Origin: Syngnathus acus
Taxonomy: Eukaryota > Chordata > Actinopteri > Syngnathiformes > Syngnathidae
Direction of reading: 5' to 3'
Assembly (NCBI RefSeq): GCF_901709675.1
Contig: NC_051101.1
Span: 2,784,501 to 2,848,500 of the forward strand
DNA: 64,000 nucleotides
Part shown: in pieces, positions 50,486 to 64,000 of the stretch
Numbering within the stretch: the first letter of the stretch is position 1
How the letters are laid out: the number at the start of each line of letters is the position of its first letter
Notes under the pieces: generated by a model
What the model saw: only the letters and a program-made list of their open reading frames with translations
The model's database searches: none
What the model was told of the DNA's origin: nothing
Position numbers and translations under genes: made by a program

Positions 50486-53400
50486 AGCAGCATATGAGGT
50501 TGAGACTGTGTACTGAGAAGTAAACAACTCTTTAATGAAATGTCTTAATGCATCTCAAGTACAATTTAAAGTGTTACTAGCAAGCCAAAGTAAAAAAACA
50601 AAACTGTTGAAGAAAAATGTGGGATATCCAACACTTTTCTTTTCATTTTATTGATCCACATGAACATGAAAAGCTGAACAAAACAAAACCCTAAACAGAC
50701 ACTAATAAAAACTTGTCCTGAATATGAATTAAAACTAATTGCAGTTAAAAACCACAACTAAAACCAAAATAAACATCAAGTATAATGACAAATACGGAAC
50801 TATTATCATCCCGAGGCTGGTTAACTATATTTTCAAATTCAGTACTATAACTAAAATATGAACTTCTCACTATAGTAAAGGAAGGGAGTTCAGCATCTCA
50901 ATTAAAAAGGTACATACTAGAATAGAATTATCATTGATGCATCAACTCGGAGTCTGCTCAAATAGAAGGTGAGAACGTCATGGATCATTGCTAATCTCCC
51001 CAAGACACTCAGAATTCTCAACAGTGACTCTTTGCCAAGTGACTGAGCAGGCAACAGGGTTAGGTGTGGGCTACTGTGTGCCTGATTAAGCTTACCCTGA
51101 GAGAGAATTTTTGGCCACAAACTGAGCAGGAAAAAGGTTTCTTGCCAGTGTGGGTTCTTGTGTGCCTTTTTAAGGTTCCCTGCTGAGAGAATTCTTGGCC
51201 ACAAACTGAGCATGAAAAAGGTTTCTCACCAGTGTGGGTTCTTGTGTGCCTTTTTAAATGTCCCCTCTGACGGAATTTTTGGCCACAAACTGAGCATGAA
51301 AAAGGTTTCTCACCAGTGTGGATTCTTGTGTGCCCTTTTAATTGTCCCCCCTGACTGAATGTTTGGCCACAAACTGAGCATGAAAAAGGTTTCTCGCCAG
51401 TGTGGATTCTTGTGTGCGTTTTTAAGATTAACTTATGAGAGAATTTTTGGCCACAAATTGAGCATGAAAAAGGTTTCTCACCAGTGTGGATTCTTGTGTG
51501 CCCTTTTAATTGTCCCCCCTGACTGAATGTTTGGCCACAAACCGAGCATGAAAAAGGTTTCTCACCAGTGTGGATTCTTGTGTGCGTTTTTAAGACAAAC
51601 TTACGAGAGAATTTTTGGCCACAAACTGAGCATGAAAAAGGTTTCTCACCAGTGTGGGTTCTTGAGTGCCTTTTTAAATGTCCCCTCTGACTGAATTTTT
51701 GGCCACAAACTGAGCAGGAAAAAGATTTCTCACCAGTGTGGATTCTTGTGTGGCTTTTTAAATGTCCCCTCTGACGGAATTTTTGGCCACAAAGTGAGCA
51801 TGAAAAAGGTTTCTCGCCAGTGTGGATTCTTGTGTGCCCTTTGAAATGTGCCATCTGACTGAATTTTTGGCCACAAACTGAGCATGAAAAAGGTTTCTCG
51901 CCAGTGTGGATTCTTGTATGTCCTATTAAGGTTCTCTTGTCAGAGAATTTTTGGCCACAAACTGAGCATGAAAAAGGTTTCTCACCAGTGTGGGTTCTTG
52001 TATGTCCTATTAAGGTTCTCTTGTCAGAGAATTTTTGGCCACAAACTGAGCATGAAAAAGGTTTCTCACCAGTGTGGGTTCTTGTATGAAGTGTTAGAGA
52101 TGCTTTCCGTGAGAATTTTTGGTTACAAACTGAGCATGAAAAAGGTTTCTCACCAGTGTGGGTTCTTGTATGTCTTATTAAGTTTTTCTCCTCAGAGAAT
52201 TTTTGGCCACAAATTGAGCATGAAAAAGGTTTCTCACCAGTGTGTGTTTTTGTATGACGTGTTAGAGCTTGCTTCCCTGAGAATTTTTGGTTACAAACTG
52301 AGCATGAAAAAGGTTTCTCACCAGTGTGGGTTCTTGTATGTCTTTTTAAGGTTGCCTGACGAGAGAATTTATGGCCACAAAATGAGCATGAAAAAGGTTT
52401 CTCACCAGTGTGGATTCTTGTGTGCATCGTTAAATGTCCCCTCTGACCGAATTTTTGGCCACAAGTTGAGCAGGAAAAGGTTTTCTTTTTTGTGTGCATT
52501 TTCATGTGTTGTTTCAAAACACTGTTATTAGCACAACATTTCCCACACTGAGAACATTGCCTGTGTTTGTTTTGAGACTCATCATCAGAAGCAGCAGCAG
52601 CAGCAGCAGGAACATGTGACGACACATCATCACTATCTGATGGTGGAGCTGCTTGTGATCCTCCACAGTGGTCTCCATCACCTTCTCTAGTCATTTGTTG
52701 ACTTGAGCTGCAGCTTGGAGGCTCCGCCCCTTTGCTCACCTCATGTTGACCCTTACCTAAACTCTTCACAGGAACGCCAGTCAATGGTATCTTGCAGGTA
52801 TCCTCCTCTTCCTCCTCCTTTTTAATGTCGCAGGAATCCTCTCCCTCCTCTTTATTACAAGGCTGCTCCGGCTCTTCCTCCTCTTTTATGGTGCAAAGAA
52901 ACGTCTGCTCCATTTGTTCATTGAAGTGATGGACCTCTTTGCCCACATCTTCCTCTTTAATGCGAGTGCGCTCTGGCTCCAGCTGCTTAGGACGAATAGC
53001 TTCACTGATGTCTGCAAAACAAGACAAACACATAAGAAAGTTACAGTTGAAGACAAACTGGTCAAAACTATACAAGGACTTTTTCAATCTGCCTATCACA
53101 CGTGATTTGAATAGAATTCGACTAAAAATAAACACTGGAAGAGGATTCATAATAGAAACTAGACGTGTACTAACCTGCTCTGCGCAACACAACATAAGGC
53201 TGCAGCCAAAGATGTTCCTGTCGTCGACGACTACGGTCCTTTTCCTCCACGTACTTTGCTGTGGTCCTTGCAGACATTTTCACACTGCAATAACAACACT
53301 TGTTCAACGATGTTTGGCGAACAAAGGTGTGTTTTTTTTGGGAGCAGCGAGCGAGCTATTCGTTAAAGTAATTGAATATAGGTTATCCCGTATTTACGCA

Positions 53401-53512
53401 ATAGTATTTTGTGTTGTGCTAGATCAGGGGTGTCAAACTCATTTCACATTGTGGGCCACACATGGCCTCGGTAGATGTCAAGTGGGCCGGGCCGTTAAAA
53501 TAACCATAGTCA
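50486..53512 (-). repeat. Tandem unit D, truncated
   Basis: It starts like the other units and includes zinc-finger copy D and the first 86 bp of hAT remnant 2 (53,425-53,510), then stops. Everything beyond in units A-C is missing. Confidence 0.8.
51060..53277 (-). CDS. C2H2 zinc-finger protein, copy D, 18 fingers, intact
   Basis: Exons 53277-53175 and 53011-51060 give 684 aa. It starts with ATG (MSARTTAKYVEEKDRSRRRQ); the acidic linker has KQLEPERTR in place of KQMDPERT; the poly-Ala tract and 18 fingers end in [15 protein letters not shown]. All cysteines and histidines of the fingers appear present. Fingers 12-13 and 14-15 (FVLKTH / QGGQLKGH and LILKTH / QGGQLKGH) and fingers 7-8 (DKRTLIGH) are local duplications. 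One linker is TGKKPFS. It is the only copy with both canonical start and normal last finger. Role as a transcription regulator is inferred from the fold; no effector domain is recognised. Confidence 0.9.
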
Positions 53513-53580
53513 TAGTTACAGTTGAAGAGAAACTGGTCAAAACTATACAAGGACTTTTTCAATCTGCCTATCACACGTGA
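53513..53580 (-). repeat. Fragment of a zinc-finger gene intron
   Basis: 'agttacagttgaagagaaac' through 'ctatcacacgtga' repeats the intron of copy C (45,076-45,140), including a 'gaagagaaac' variant not found in A, B or D. It marks a rearrangement junction. Confidence 0.75.
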
Positions 53581-53936
53581 GGTTGTGGGTGAGAGGACGA
53601 CGTTGATCAAGCTGAAATCCATCATGGACAACACCTCTCACCCCCTCCATGACTTTGTGCGGTCCCTGAGCAGCTCCTTTAGCAGCAGACCATTACACCA
53701 ACGGTGTAGGAAGGAACGGGCAGGTCCTTCATTTCCTCTGCTGTCAGACTTTACAACATGCGTGGCACCTGATAAAAATTATGTTTCGTCTCTACTTGCG
53801 GCACTTGTCTTTGTCTGTTATTGATCCTTTTTGAAATGTTGGCACTTTTTTTCTTGCACTTGTATGCGCTGCTGTGACAAGTAAATTACCCCGCTGTGGG
53901 ATGAATAAAGTTCTATCATCATCATCATATTAATAC
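53581..53936 (+). mobile_element. LINE 3' fragment with (ATC)n tail
   Basis: The frame VGERTTLIKLKSIMDNTSHP resembles the last part of the 49,403 LINE (VGERRMVAKLSSIMDNVSHP). A 3' UTR ending 'ccgctgtgggatgaataaag' and atc repeats follows. 5'-truncated. Confidence 0.75.
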
Positions 53937-54245
53937 AGCCTCTCCAGCTGTATCGCTGTGTGGGGTGGAAGCTGCACTGAATACAACAGGTAGGCCCTGC
54001 AGCGCATCGTGACACAGCTGGTAGGATTATTGGTTCTTCATTCCCCTCCCTGAAAGACATTTACACCTCCCATCTCACCCGCAAGGCGACCACGATTGTG
54101 AGTGATGTGAGTCACCCCGCTCACTCTTTGTTCGATCTTCTGCCCTCTGGGAAGAGGTACAGAAGCCTGCGCTCCCGCACCACCAGACTCACCAACAGCT
54201 TCATACTCCAGGCTGTTAGGATCCTGAACTCGGCTTTGAAATTTT
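53937..54245 (+). mobile_element. LINE fragment, same family as 38,545-39,650
   Basis: It matches the C-terminal region of the unit B LINE ('tccagctgtatcgctgtgtg', [19 protein letters not shown]) and continues further (RYRSLRSRTTRLTNS). The frame has small indels. Confidence 0.8.
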
Positions 54246-54404
54246 CCACAGTACAGTATTACTCTTGGTACAGGCAAGAACCAGCATGTGATGATGGCTC
54301 ATTTGAGATCCAACATTCGTCGAGGATAATCAAGCTAAATGTCATAAAGTTAGCACTGTGGTAGCTACCATGCTAATGAAAGCAGACTGCACTTCTGTAC
54401 TGCA

Positions 54405-54505
54405 ACCAAGCAGTACTACAAATTACGTTGCTAACATGATAACTTCGGAACATCGTCGTAATTTACCTCTTTCGTCGTTACGGTTGTCGTGTAGCGAATG
54501 TTACT
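54405..54505 (-). repeat. Diverged relic of the unit's putative first-exon segment
   Basis: 'aaccaagcagtactacaaat' and 'gctaacatgataacttcgga' parallel 32,398-32,505 in the same orientation but with many differences; the donor is GTAAAT here. It suggests an older copy of the unit existed to the right of D. Confidence 0.6.
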
Positions 54506-54571
54506 GGTTCACTGCAGCGTGTTTATCTGATGCAGCCGAACGGAAGGCGACACGCTTCTGTTTTAGTGCCC

Positions 54572-54746
54572 GCTCGTGAGTGAACGATTCGTTCAAAAGA
54601 ACGGATCTTTTCAGTGAACGAATCACTGCCTAAGGTGATTCGTTCTTTTTTCAGTTCATATTCGTTGAACGATTCCTTTGAACGAACCTTTTGAGTAAGC
54701 TGATTCTAAAGATTCAATTCACTTAAAAGAACTGGAATGTACATCA
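54572..54746 (+). repeat. Flank element 2, right copy
   Basis: 'gctcgtgagtgaacgattcg' onward, matching 25,732-25,852 with extra internal sequence. Confidence 0.6.
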
Positions 54747-54833
54747 CCGCCATTCAAAAATACCAGCATTATGCTCTCAATAACTACTCGATTAGAGACT
54801 TAAATTGACTAAGATTAGTCGAGCTGGATACAC

Positions 54834-54995
54834 TTGATTTCACAGAGTTAGGAGGGCTTCTCTTTAAGAGAAACCTACTAGACAAATATCTAAAGAGTTT
54901 TACATTCCAAATTGGTTTATGGCGCCGGTGTTGTTTTTCTATCCGTTGATCTATCAGTTTTGGTCACGGTGTCGTATAGCGTTCTTTTTTTTTTT
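54834..54995 (+). repeat. Flank element 1, right copy
   Basis: 'tgatttcacagagttaggag' to 'gtcgtatagcgttctttt', matching 25,526-25,690 in the same orientation. Confidence 0.65.
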
Positions 54996-54999
54996 CTTT

Positions 55000-58318
<3,319 letters not shown>

Positions 58319-58387
58319 AAAGTCTGACGAGCCATCACTGCACTTAGTCCTCCCCCTTTATTATTATTATTTTTTAAATTAAACCTA

Positions 58388-58690
58388 CTTGTGGAATGCT
58401 GTCATGATCTCCTCGTACGTGTTTGGGCACATCTCATTTTGAGGAACAGGATTGGAGCGGGTTAGCACATGCACCGAAAACTGGTGTGCACTTGCAGTTT
58501 CAGTCGTATTTCTTATGAGCGTGTGTCTCCGTCTGTGGCTTTCACCTCCCCGTAGCTGTGCATGAGCCGCGCTCTTGTTAGCATATCCATCACGTGTCCG
58601 TTCATGTTGTGTCATGATGGTTTTGAGGGTGACGAGGCTGTAAGGAAACTAAATAAACCGATTAGAGACTGCCTTAGTGTCTTTTTTCCT
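58388..58690 (+). other. tpi1: tpi1 3' UTR with polyadenylation signal
   Basis: AATAAA at 58,652-58,657. The segment has a diverged relative at 60,444-60,711 downstream of the next gene: 'tgtggctttcacctccccgt' versus 'tgtggctttcagctccctgt', and similar sequence around both AATAAA signals. Confidence 0.65.
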
Positions 58691-58699
58691 GTTTAATGC

Positions 58700-59108
58700 A
58701 ATCATATTCAGGGCAAAATAAAGTGCTACGAAACGTAACTTGCACAATCTGCATTTTTATCAAAATGCTATATTTGTTTTTGTATGATTGGGTTTATTGT
58801 ATTTTATCAATTTTGGTTTGTATTTGAAATTATTCTAGAGGCCATAGTGCTAGACACATGATGTGGCGCAACCTAAATATTTACCAAAGTTGCTTTCATT
58901 TCTGACATTTTATGATTATCTAAAATGATTTGTTGATCATTCTGAGGGCAAACACCAAGGTGCATGATAGAACAATATAAACATTTACCAAAATTAAGAC
59001 ATATGTATTTTTAAATTTTTATTCCATATTTGTATTTAATATGATAAAAGTTGACATTCAAATGTTAGCTGTCGTGCAGTTGCACCTCCACAACAGTAGG
59101 GGCAACAA
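58700..59108 (+). other. Spacer between tpi1 and the next gene
   Basis: AT-rich, no recognised feature; presumably includes the promoter of the zinc-finger gene at 59,109. Confidence 0.4.
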
Positions 59109-60147
59109 ATGAACGCTTTGGACATTCCTACCGTCGGAAGCTCATTTCCGTATTTACAAGCGGAGCGTGACGTTCAGGCTCCCGTCAAAAAATACGTCTC
59201 GGAGGTGCAAATTGAAGCTTTTTCCTCTCCACTCCAGATAAACATGATGCTGTCCTTGAAAGCTTTTCTCAACGAGCGGTTGGCGGCGGTAGCGGAAGAG
59301 ATATTTGGTGCCGTCGAGCAGACAATAGACGAGTACAAAGAGGAGCTTTGTCGCGTGAAGGACTTGGAGATCGGGCGCCTGAGAATGCAACTGAGGCTTC
59401 TCAAGTCAGGTCGGTTTCAATGACATCTAACAATCAAAAAAATATGCATTTTTATTTAATTGTGTGTTTAAAATGTCGTTTTTCTAACTAGATGCGTGTA
59501 ACGGAGCCCAGCTGCAGGAGCATCACCACCTCCCTTCTCCTCCTTCTCCTCCCCCTCCTCCACCTCCCCCTCCTCCACAGAAGCATGAGGAGGCGGCATC
59601 AGCAGACATGGAGGCTCCTGAGTCCCAGAACATGGAGGATGAAGGCAGCAGCAGCTTGGAGCATCCCAATGATGCCACCCAGGTGAAGAAAGAACCAGAG
59701 AGGAGCCACAGGGAGTTCTGGCTGGGTCACGGTTCTGAGCCTCTGGAGGATCTGGAGTCGGACATTAAAGATTTCATGTCGTCAGCGTCAGGCATGAGGG
59801 CCAGCCTACATGAGGCCATCTTGCCCTTTCACCTGTATCACGGCATCGGTGGTGGGCTCGGCGACGAAGGCAAGGAGAAGCCCTATAGCTGCTCGGTTTG
59901 CGACAAGCGCTTCAGCAACTGCTCCCACCTGGCGGCTCACGTAAGGACGCACACGGGCGAGAGGCCCTACATGTGTGAGATCTGCAGGAAGAGCTTCATC
60001 ACCACCAGCGCCCTCAACAGACACCAGACCATACACACTGAAGGAAAACACTACGTGTGCATTTACTGCAATAAGGCCTTCAAATGGATGGAGTCTCTCG
60101 CCAGGCACGTGAGAGTCGCTCACAAGAGGCCCGACGCTCCTCAATGA
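59109..60147 (+). CDS. Three-finger C2H2 zinc-finger protein, two exons
   Basis: Exons 59109-59409 and 59492-60147 join in frame (318 aa). Exon 1 encodes an N-terminal module with LSLKAFLNERLAAVAEEIF and EEYKEEL-like helical sequence (coiled-coil-like), shared by many fish zinc-finger proteins; because relatives often start just before this helix, Met46 or Met47 (59,244 or 59,247) is an alternative start. Exon 2 has a proline run near residue 120, an acidic stretch with VKKEPE, then three C-terminal fingers: CSVCDKRFSNCSHLAAH, CEICRKSFITTSALNRH, CIYCNKAFKWMESLARH. Linkers are TGERPY and a non-canonical TEGKHY. It is not a member of the array at 27-53 kb. Probable nuclear regulator; no known orthologue recognised. 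Confidence 0.85.
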
Positions 60148-60443
60148 CCTCGCATATTGAGGAAAGAATTTTATGGAGTAGTATTATCTTGTAAGTAGAA
60201 CTATAGAACCCGTCTGCCTTGAACAGTTCTGAGACTCTGGGTTTGGGTTCTTCAGTATTCGCCCCGTGATTAGGGACCCAGTCATCTCGAATAGGCTCCA
60301 GCTCAATGAGGACAAACGTTTTAGCAAATCGATAGATTCATATTAATTAAACAAAGAAATATGTTTTCATGAATGAAGCTGAACCAAGAGCATTTCCTGT
60401 CTCAAATTAGCAATTTTTCTCTTTTACTTTTAAATTGAAAATA

Positions 60444-60711
60444 CTTGTGCGGTGATGTCATGACCTTTTTTATGAGTGTGTCAAGTTGTGAGGAAAAAAA
60501 TGATTTCAATTTGATCTGTCTCTTGTCCTGTGTGTTTTCAATGCTGTGGCTTTCAGCTCCCTGTAGCCTTGCATGAGCTGCGTTCTCATTGGCTACTTTG
60601 GGAGTGTGCCCATTATGCGGCGTGTCATGTTGATGCTTTTTTTAGGGGGAGGAAGCTATCAGAAAATACAATAAACTGCTTAAAGTCTGTCTTGGTGTCT
60701 TGTTTAGTTTC
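60444..60711 (+). other. 3' UTR of the three-finger gene
   Basis: AATAAA at 60,670-60,675. The segment is related by eye to the tpi1 3' UTR (58,388-58,690). Confidence 0.55.
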
Positions 60712-60774
60712 ATAATCCACTCAGACTTGATCTCTTTTAGCCAGCATCCACAACTAATGCTGTTTCCGCGTAAT

Positions 60775-60788
60775 CCTGTAGGGGGCAG
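60775..60788 (+). promoter_or_regulatory. CTCF-like motif
   Basis: CCTGTAGGGGGCAG fits the vertebrate CTCF core with one mismatch. Single site; occupancy unknown. Confidence 0.25.
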
Positions 60789-60799
60789 CAGTGGCGCAT

Positions 60800-63700
60800 C
60801 GTCGTTAATGTGTAGTATTTAGAAACGAATAAATCAATGTGAGCCACGTTTCCTGTACGCCCATTTAAAAATAGAAATGAGGTAAGTTGACCTCTTAGTT
60901 GATAAGAAAAAAAACATTTAAACCATCTGTTTGTATAATATTTTAGGTAGTTTTCCTTTGACCATTTTATACTAAAAGTTACACTTCCTGTTAATTGCTA
61001 GCTATTAATTAGCTAATAAGGTACCCACAAAAACATTTGGTTGACAAGACACGTAATGTTTTGTTAATTTCGATTTTTGTTTGTTGTTAAAGTCAGTTAT
61101 TTACTCCTCCAAGTAATTACTTGTTGCAGAGACCAATCATAAGAATGAACAAGAGTTGCATGACTGATATTCTTTCTGGCTACAATGTGCTTCACATAAT
61201 TAAAACTACATTGTAACTCATTGTTTATGTTCGTTTCAAGAATGGCATGAATGTCAATAATTTGTGTTATTTTATTTGGTGCAGCTGTGATGCGGACTCC
61301 TAAAGCGTCCCTCCTAAAGCTGCTGCCCCCGCGACCTGACCCCGGATAAGCGGAAGAAGGTGGATGGATGGGTTTTATTTTGTCCCGAGAAGAGAAGTGT
61401 AAAAGTTCTTTTTTTTTTTTTAAAACAGCATTTCCAATCCGCTCCTCTGTACTTGTAAGCGAACAGCTCTCTCTTACTATTATGACCTTTCCACACATTA
61501 TGTCATAAATCTCCTTAAAGAAATAATAAAAGAGCAGCATTGGGGTGTGGGCCAGTGTTTCCAAGATTGTGTACAAGTCACATAGTGTGTGTGCTTGTGC
61601 AGTAGGCACATATTTCATCATATTTACCAATCTTTTTCATTCTTCCATCTGGATAAGTGTTTGAGTAAAGTGTCCTGACTGGCTGTTATTGTGAAGTAAG
61701 GAGGGAAACACCGCTGTCTGACTCCTTGCCAGGCCAGCGATGGTGCAATAGCACCCGGAAAAAAAAAAAAAAAGCACGTTGGAAAGGGAAAGTTTTGAAG
61801 TCTTGCATACTTGACCATTTTGTTCCTCCGGGGGTGATAGTAAATTTCTCTAGCCTCAAACAAGCTGTCAATGACGACTTTTGTTTTAGTCTTTTTTACT
61901 AGGCCTCAAGTCAGGCAGATTTTGTTTGTCTTCTATCTTATAGCCACTATTTTTCTTTTGCCCTCAGACCTTATGTTATTATATTATTCTCCTGCTTCCA
62001 AACTAATTGCTAATATGATTGCATCATTTTACAGGTGGGAAAATCTCCAGACAAGTGTCTGCCGCACTTCCTCAGGCTTGCAGAGAGCCCTTCACGGCTT
62101 AAGATGTCCTACAACTCTTCAAGGTGATCTTGACGGAATTGGAGTGGAATGGCTGAGAGAGACCGACCCACTCAGCCGCTTCTGCGAGTTGCCTCCTGAA
62201 GATGACAGAGATGTAGCGCAACGCTTAGCGACTGTCTCTCGACGCAACACGTGCGGAAAATGACAGCTGGCCTCAAGTCTCGTCTCTAGGTCAGTGGGCC
62301 AAACGTGCGCCTGTGGAGAAAACGCACGGGAAAGCGAAGGATGCGCGATGTGGGTGGCCGTGGGGTGACCTTGATTGCCTCTGACAGCTCCTTAGGGAGG
62401 AAAGACATGACTGTGAAAATGTTACATCAGCTGGGGAATGTGGCCAAGTGTTCTTCATGTCACATGAAAACATGTCAACATAGTCACAACATAGCATGTG
62501 GATGACTTGCTGCATTCGTGCTGCGCAATTATGTGACTATGTGACTACGAGCTTTGGTCATTGATTTGTGTGGGCTTTTTTTTTTCTGATTATTATTTTA
62601 ATATTATTTGTAGTGGAGGATAATAGCTGATGAATTCTCATTTATTTACCACTATATATATATATATATTTTATTTTTTTATTTTTTCACTCAACTGCAT
62701 ATTTGTAAAATGTTAAAAATAAATATTTTAGACATTTGAAAATAATCAAATATTTTAAAATATATTAACATCCCACTGATAATCCTAAATTCTACTCGTG
62801 TCGCATTATTATTTTGTAAACAGGATTTGGATCTTAGTGTACCTAATGCAGTGACGTGACAATACAGCATATGGACTTAGGAATCAATATTATTATTATC
62901 AAAATATTTCCTTTAATGCCATGCTCATCTTCCCAGCTCACCTTTCACAACGTCCTTAAGCTTCCCTCACAAAGCGCTAAGAATATCACTGGCAGATGTG
63001 ACGTTATCACATGGAGCACAATCAGATTCTTATATATTACATTGACACACTTTGTCAAGGTGACTTTTAATGACACGCTAGCTGGGAACCAACAGTACGT
63101 CCTACATGTCGTATCTGTGTGTGAGCTGAGCCTATCCATCATCATTGTAGATTTGATTGCATTTTTCAGGCCTTTTAAGCTTAGCAGACAACGGGCAGAG
63201 TACGTATATCATGATCACAAAAAGAAGAGATTCAAAATGGTAGTTTGTTCCGCCGGAGATCCCCGCAGCGTCTAAAGGCCTCGCTCGGCGATCCGTGTCC
63301 GTTTTGAAGGAGGTTCCTCTGGACGGACGTAGCGAGAAAACCCATCAGCGCGCCGAGCCCTTCAGCACAGTTCGTAAATCACGCTCTCTCAGCTCCCCCA
63401 CATCCCCCACCTCTCTCCTCCATTTCCCCCCTCTTTTCTTTCTCCCCTTTTTTTTTTTCTTACAGTTTACTATGGAATGCCAGCTCTACAGGGCGGCTGC
63501 TTTTCAATGGAGCAACTCAACTCCCAATGCTTCACACTCATCCCATGTGTCTCCTATTAGCCACACTCGCCAAGAGTAGAGAGAGGAGGGGTTTGACAGA
63601 GGGACTCCAAAAGGGGGAGGGGGAGCCACACGAGGAATTTGATATGCTTTGTGCATGAGGGACTCGAATAGAATAAAACAAAGACGGGGGCGAATACACT

Positions 63701-64000
63701 CAAGGTAAAGGAGTGCATGGGGACGGACACACGTGGTGCACAAGTAAAAACGTAGCAAAAAAGAGATCATTTATTTCCAGATTTGTTTTTTTGCTTTCGT
63801 TCTCATCTTGTTTCACAAGTTCCATTTAAAATAAAAATAAAGACCGACAGTCATACCATGAAAATGTAAAAAAATAATACAAATAATATGTACTGTGTGT
63901 ATATATAATTATATCATTATCAACAAACAGACGACATAATAATAATAACAATACTGTTTTAAACAGAACAGAAGAGAAACGACTGGTCTCATGCATATAG
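60800..64000. other. No supported gene; repeat fragments only
   Basis: An open frame at 61,871-62,263 (130 aa, plus) begins with hydrophobic residues and is unlike any family I know; its reading is not supported by splice or codon evidence. Simple sequences include (TA)n at 62,652-62,672 and poly-A near 61,760. The block 63,230-63,600 is GC- and pyrimidine-rich and could be the 5' flank of a gene beyond the window. Confidence 0.4.
61313..61375 (-). repeat. Fish interspersed repeat, inverted fragment
   Basis: 'cccgcgacctgaccccggat' then 'aagcggaagaaggtggatgg', the inverted first part of the same family as 23-141 and 6,624-6,730. Confidence 0.6.

Overview
The window is vertebrate nuclear DNA from a teleost fish. 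Genes have GT-AG introns and the introns and spacers carry fish-type hAT, LINE and MITE debris. The gene content is syntenic with human 12p13 (TPI1, LPCAT3, CLSTN3, PEX5). The polydactyl zinc-finger family present here, with an N-terminus starting MSARTTAKY, is common in percomorph fishes; from memory it most resembles sets in pipefishes and seahorses, but that placement is only a guess.

Layout. About 850-960 (minus) is a candidate non-coding first exon of a neighbouring gene, pex5 by synteny. 3,089-15,842 (minus) is a complete clstn3 in 18 coding exons whose lengths sum to exactly 952 codons. 18,380-24,927 (minus) is a complete lpcat3 in 12 coding exons (465 codons). 25.0-26.97 kb is a repeat-rich spacer ending in a fragment of U2 snRNA. 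26.97-53.5 kb is a tandem array of four related segments, called units A-D here. Each carries one two-exon C2H2 zinc-finger gene on the minus strand, followed (units A-C) by the same series of hAT, LTR-like and LINE remnants and a possible upstream exon with a CTCF-like site. 53.5-55.0 kb is LINE debris plus repeats shared with the left flank of the array. 55,577-58,318 (plus) is a complete tpi1 in 7 exons. 59,109-60,147 (plus) is a separate two-exon, three-finger zinc-finger gene. 60.7-64 kb has no gene I can support.

The housekeeping and neuronal genes (triosephosphate isomerase, phospholipid remodelling acyltransferase, synaptic calsyntenin) are ordinary and intact. The zinc-finger array is the dynamic part. 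It sits inside the otherwise conserved tpi1-lpcat3 interval, and its copies differ in finger number (20, 13, 16, 18). Three of four carry a distinct lesion: copy A has a nonsense codon and a 4-bp deletion cutting off its last two fingers, copy B has ATG changed to ATA, and copy C has a 9-bp deletion creating a stop in exon 1. Copy D reads open throughout. Insertions private to single units, with empty sites in the sister units, give a relative order of events. All coordinates and splice joins were read by eye; every join listed keeps frame and phase.
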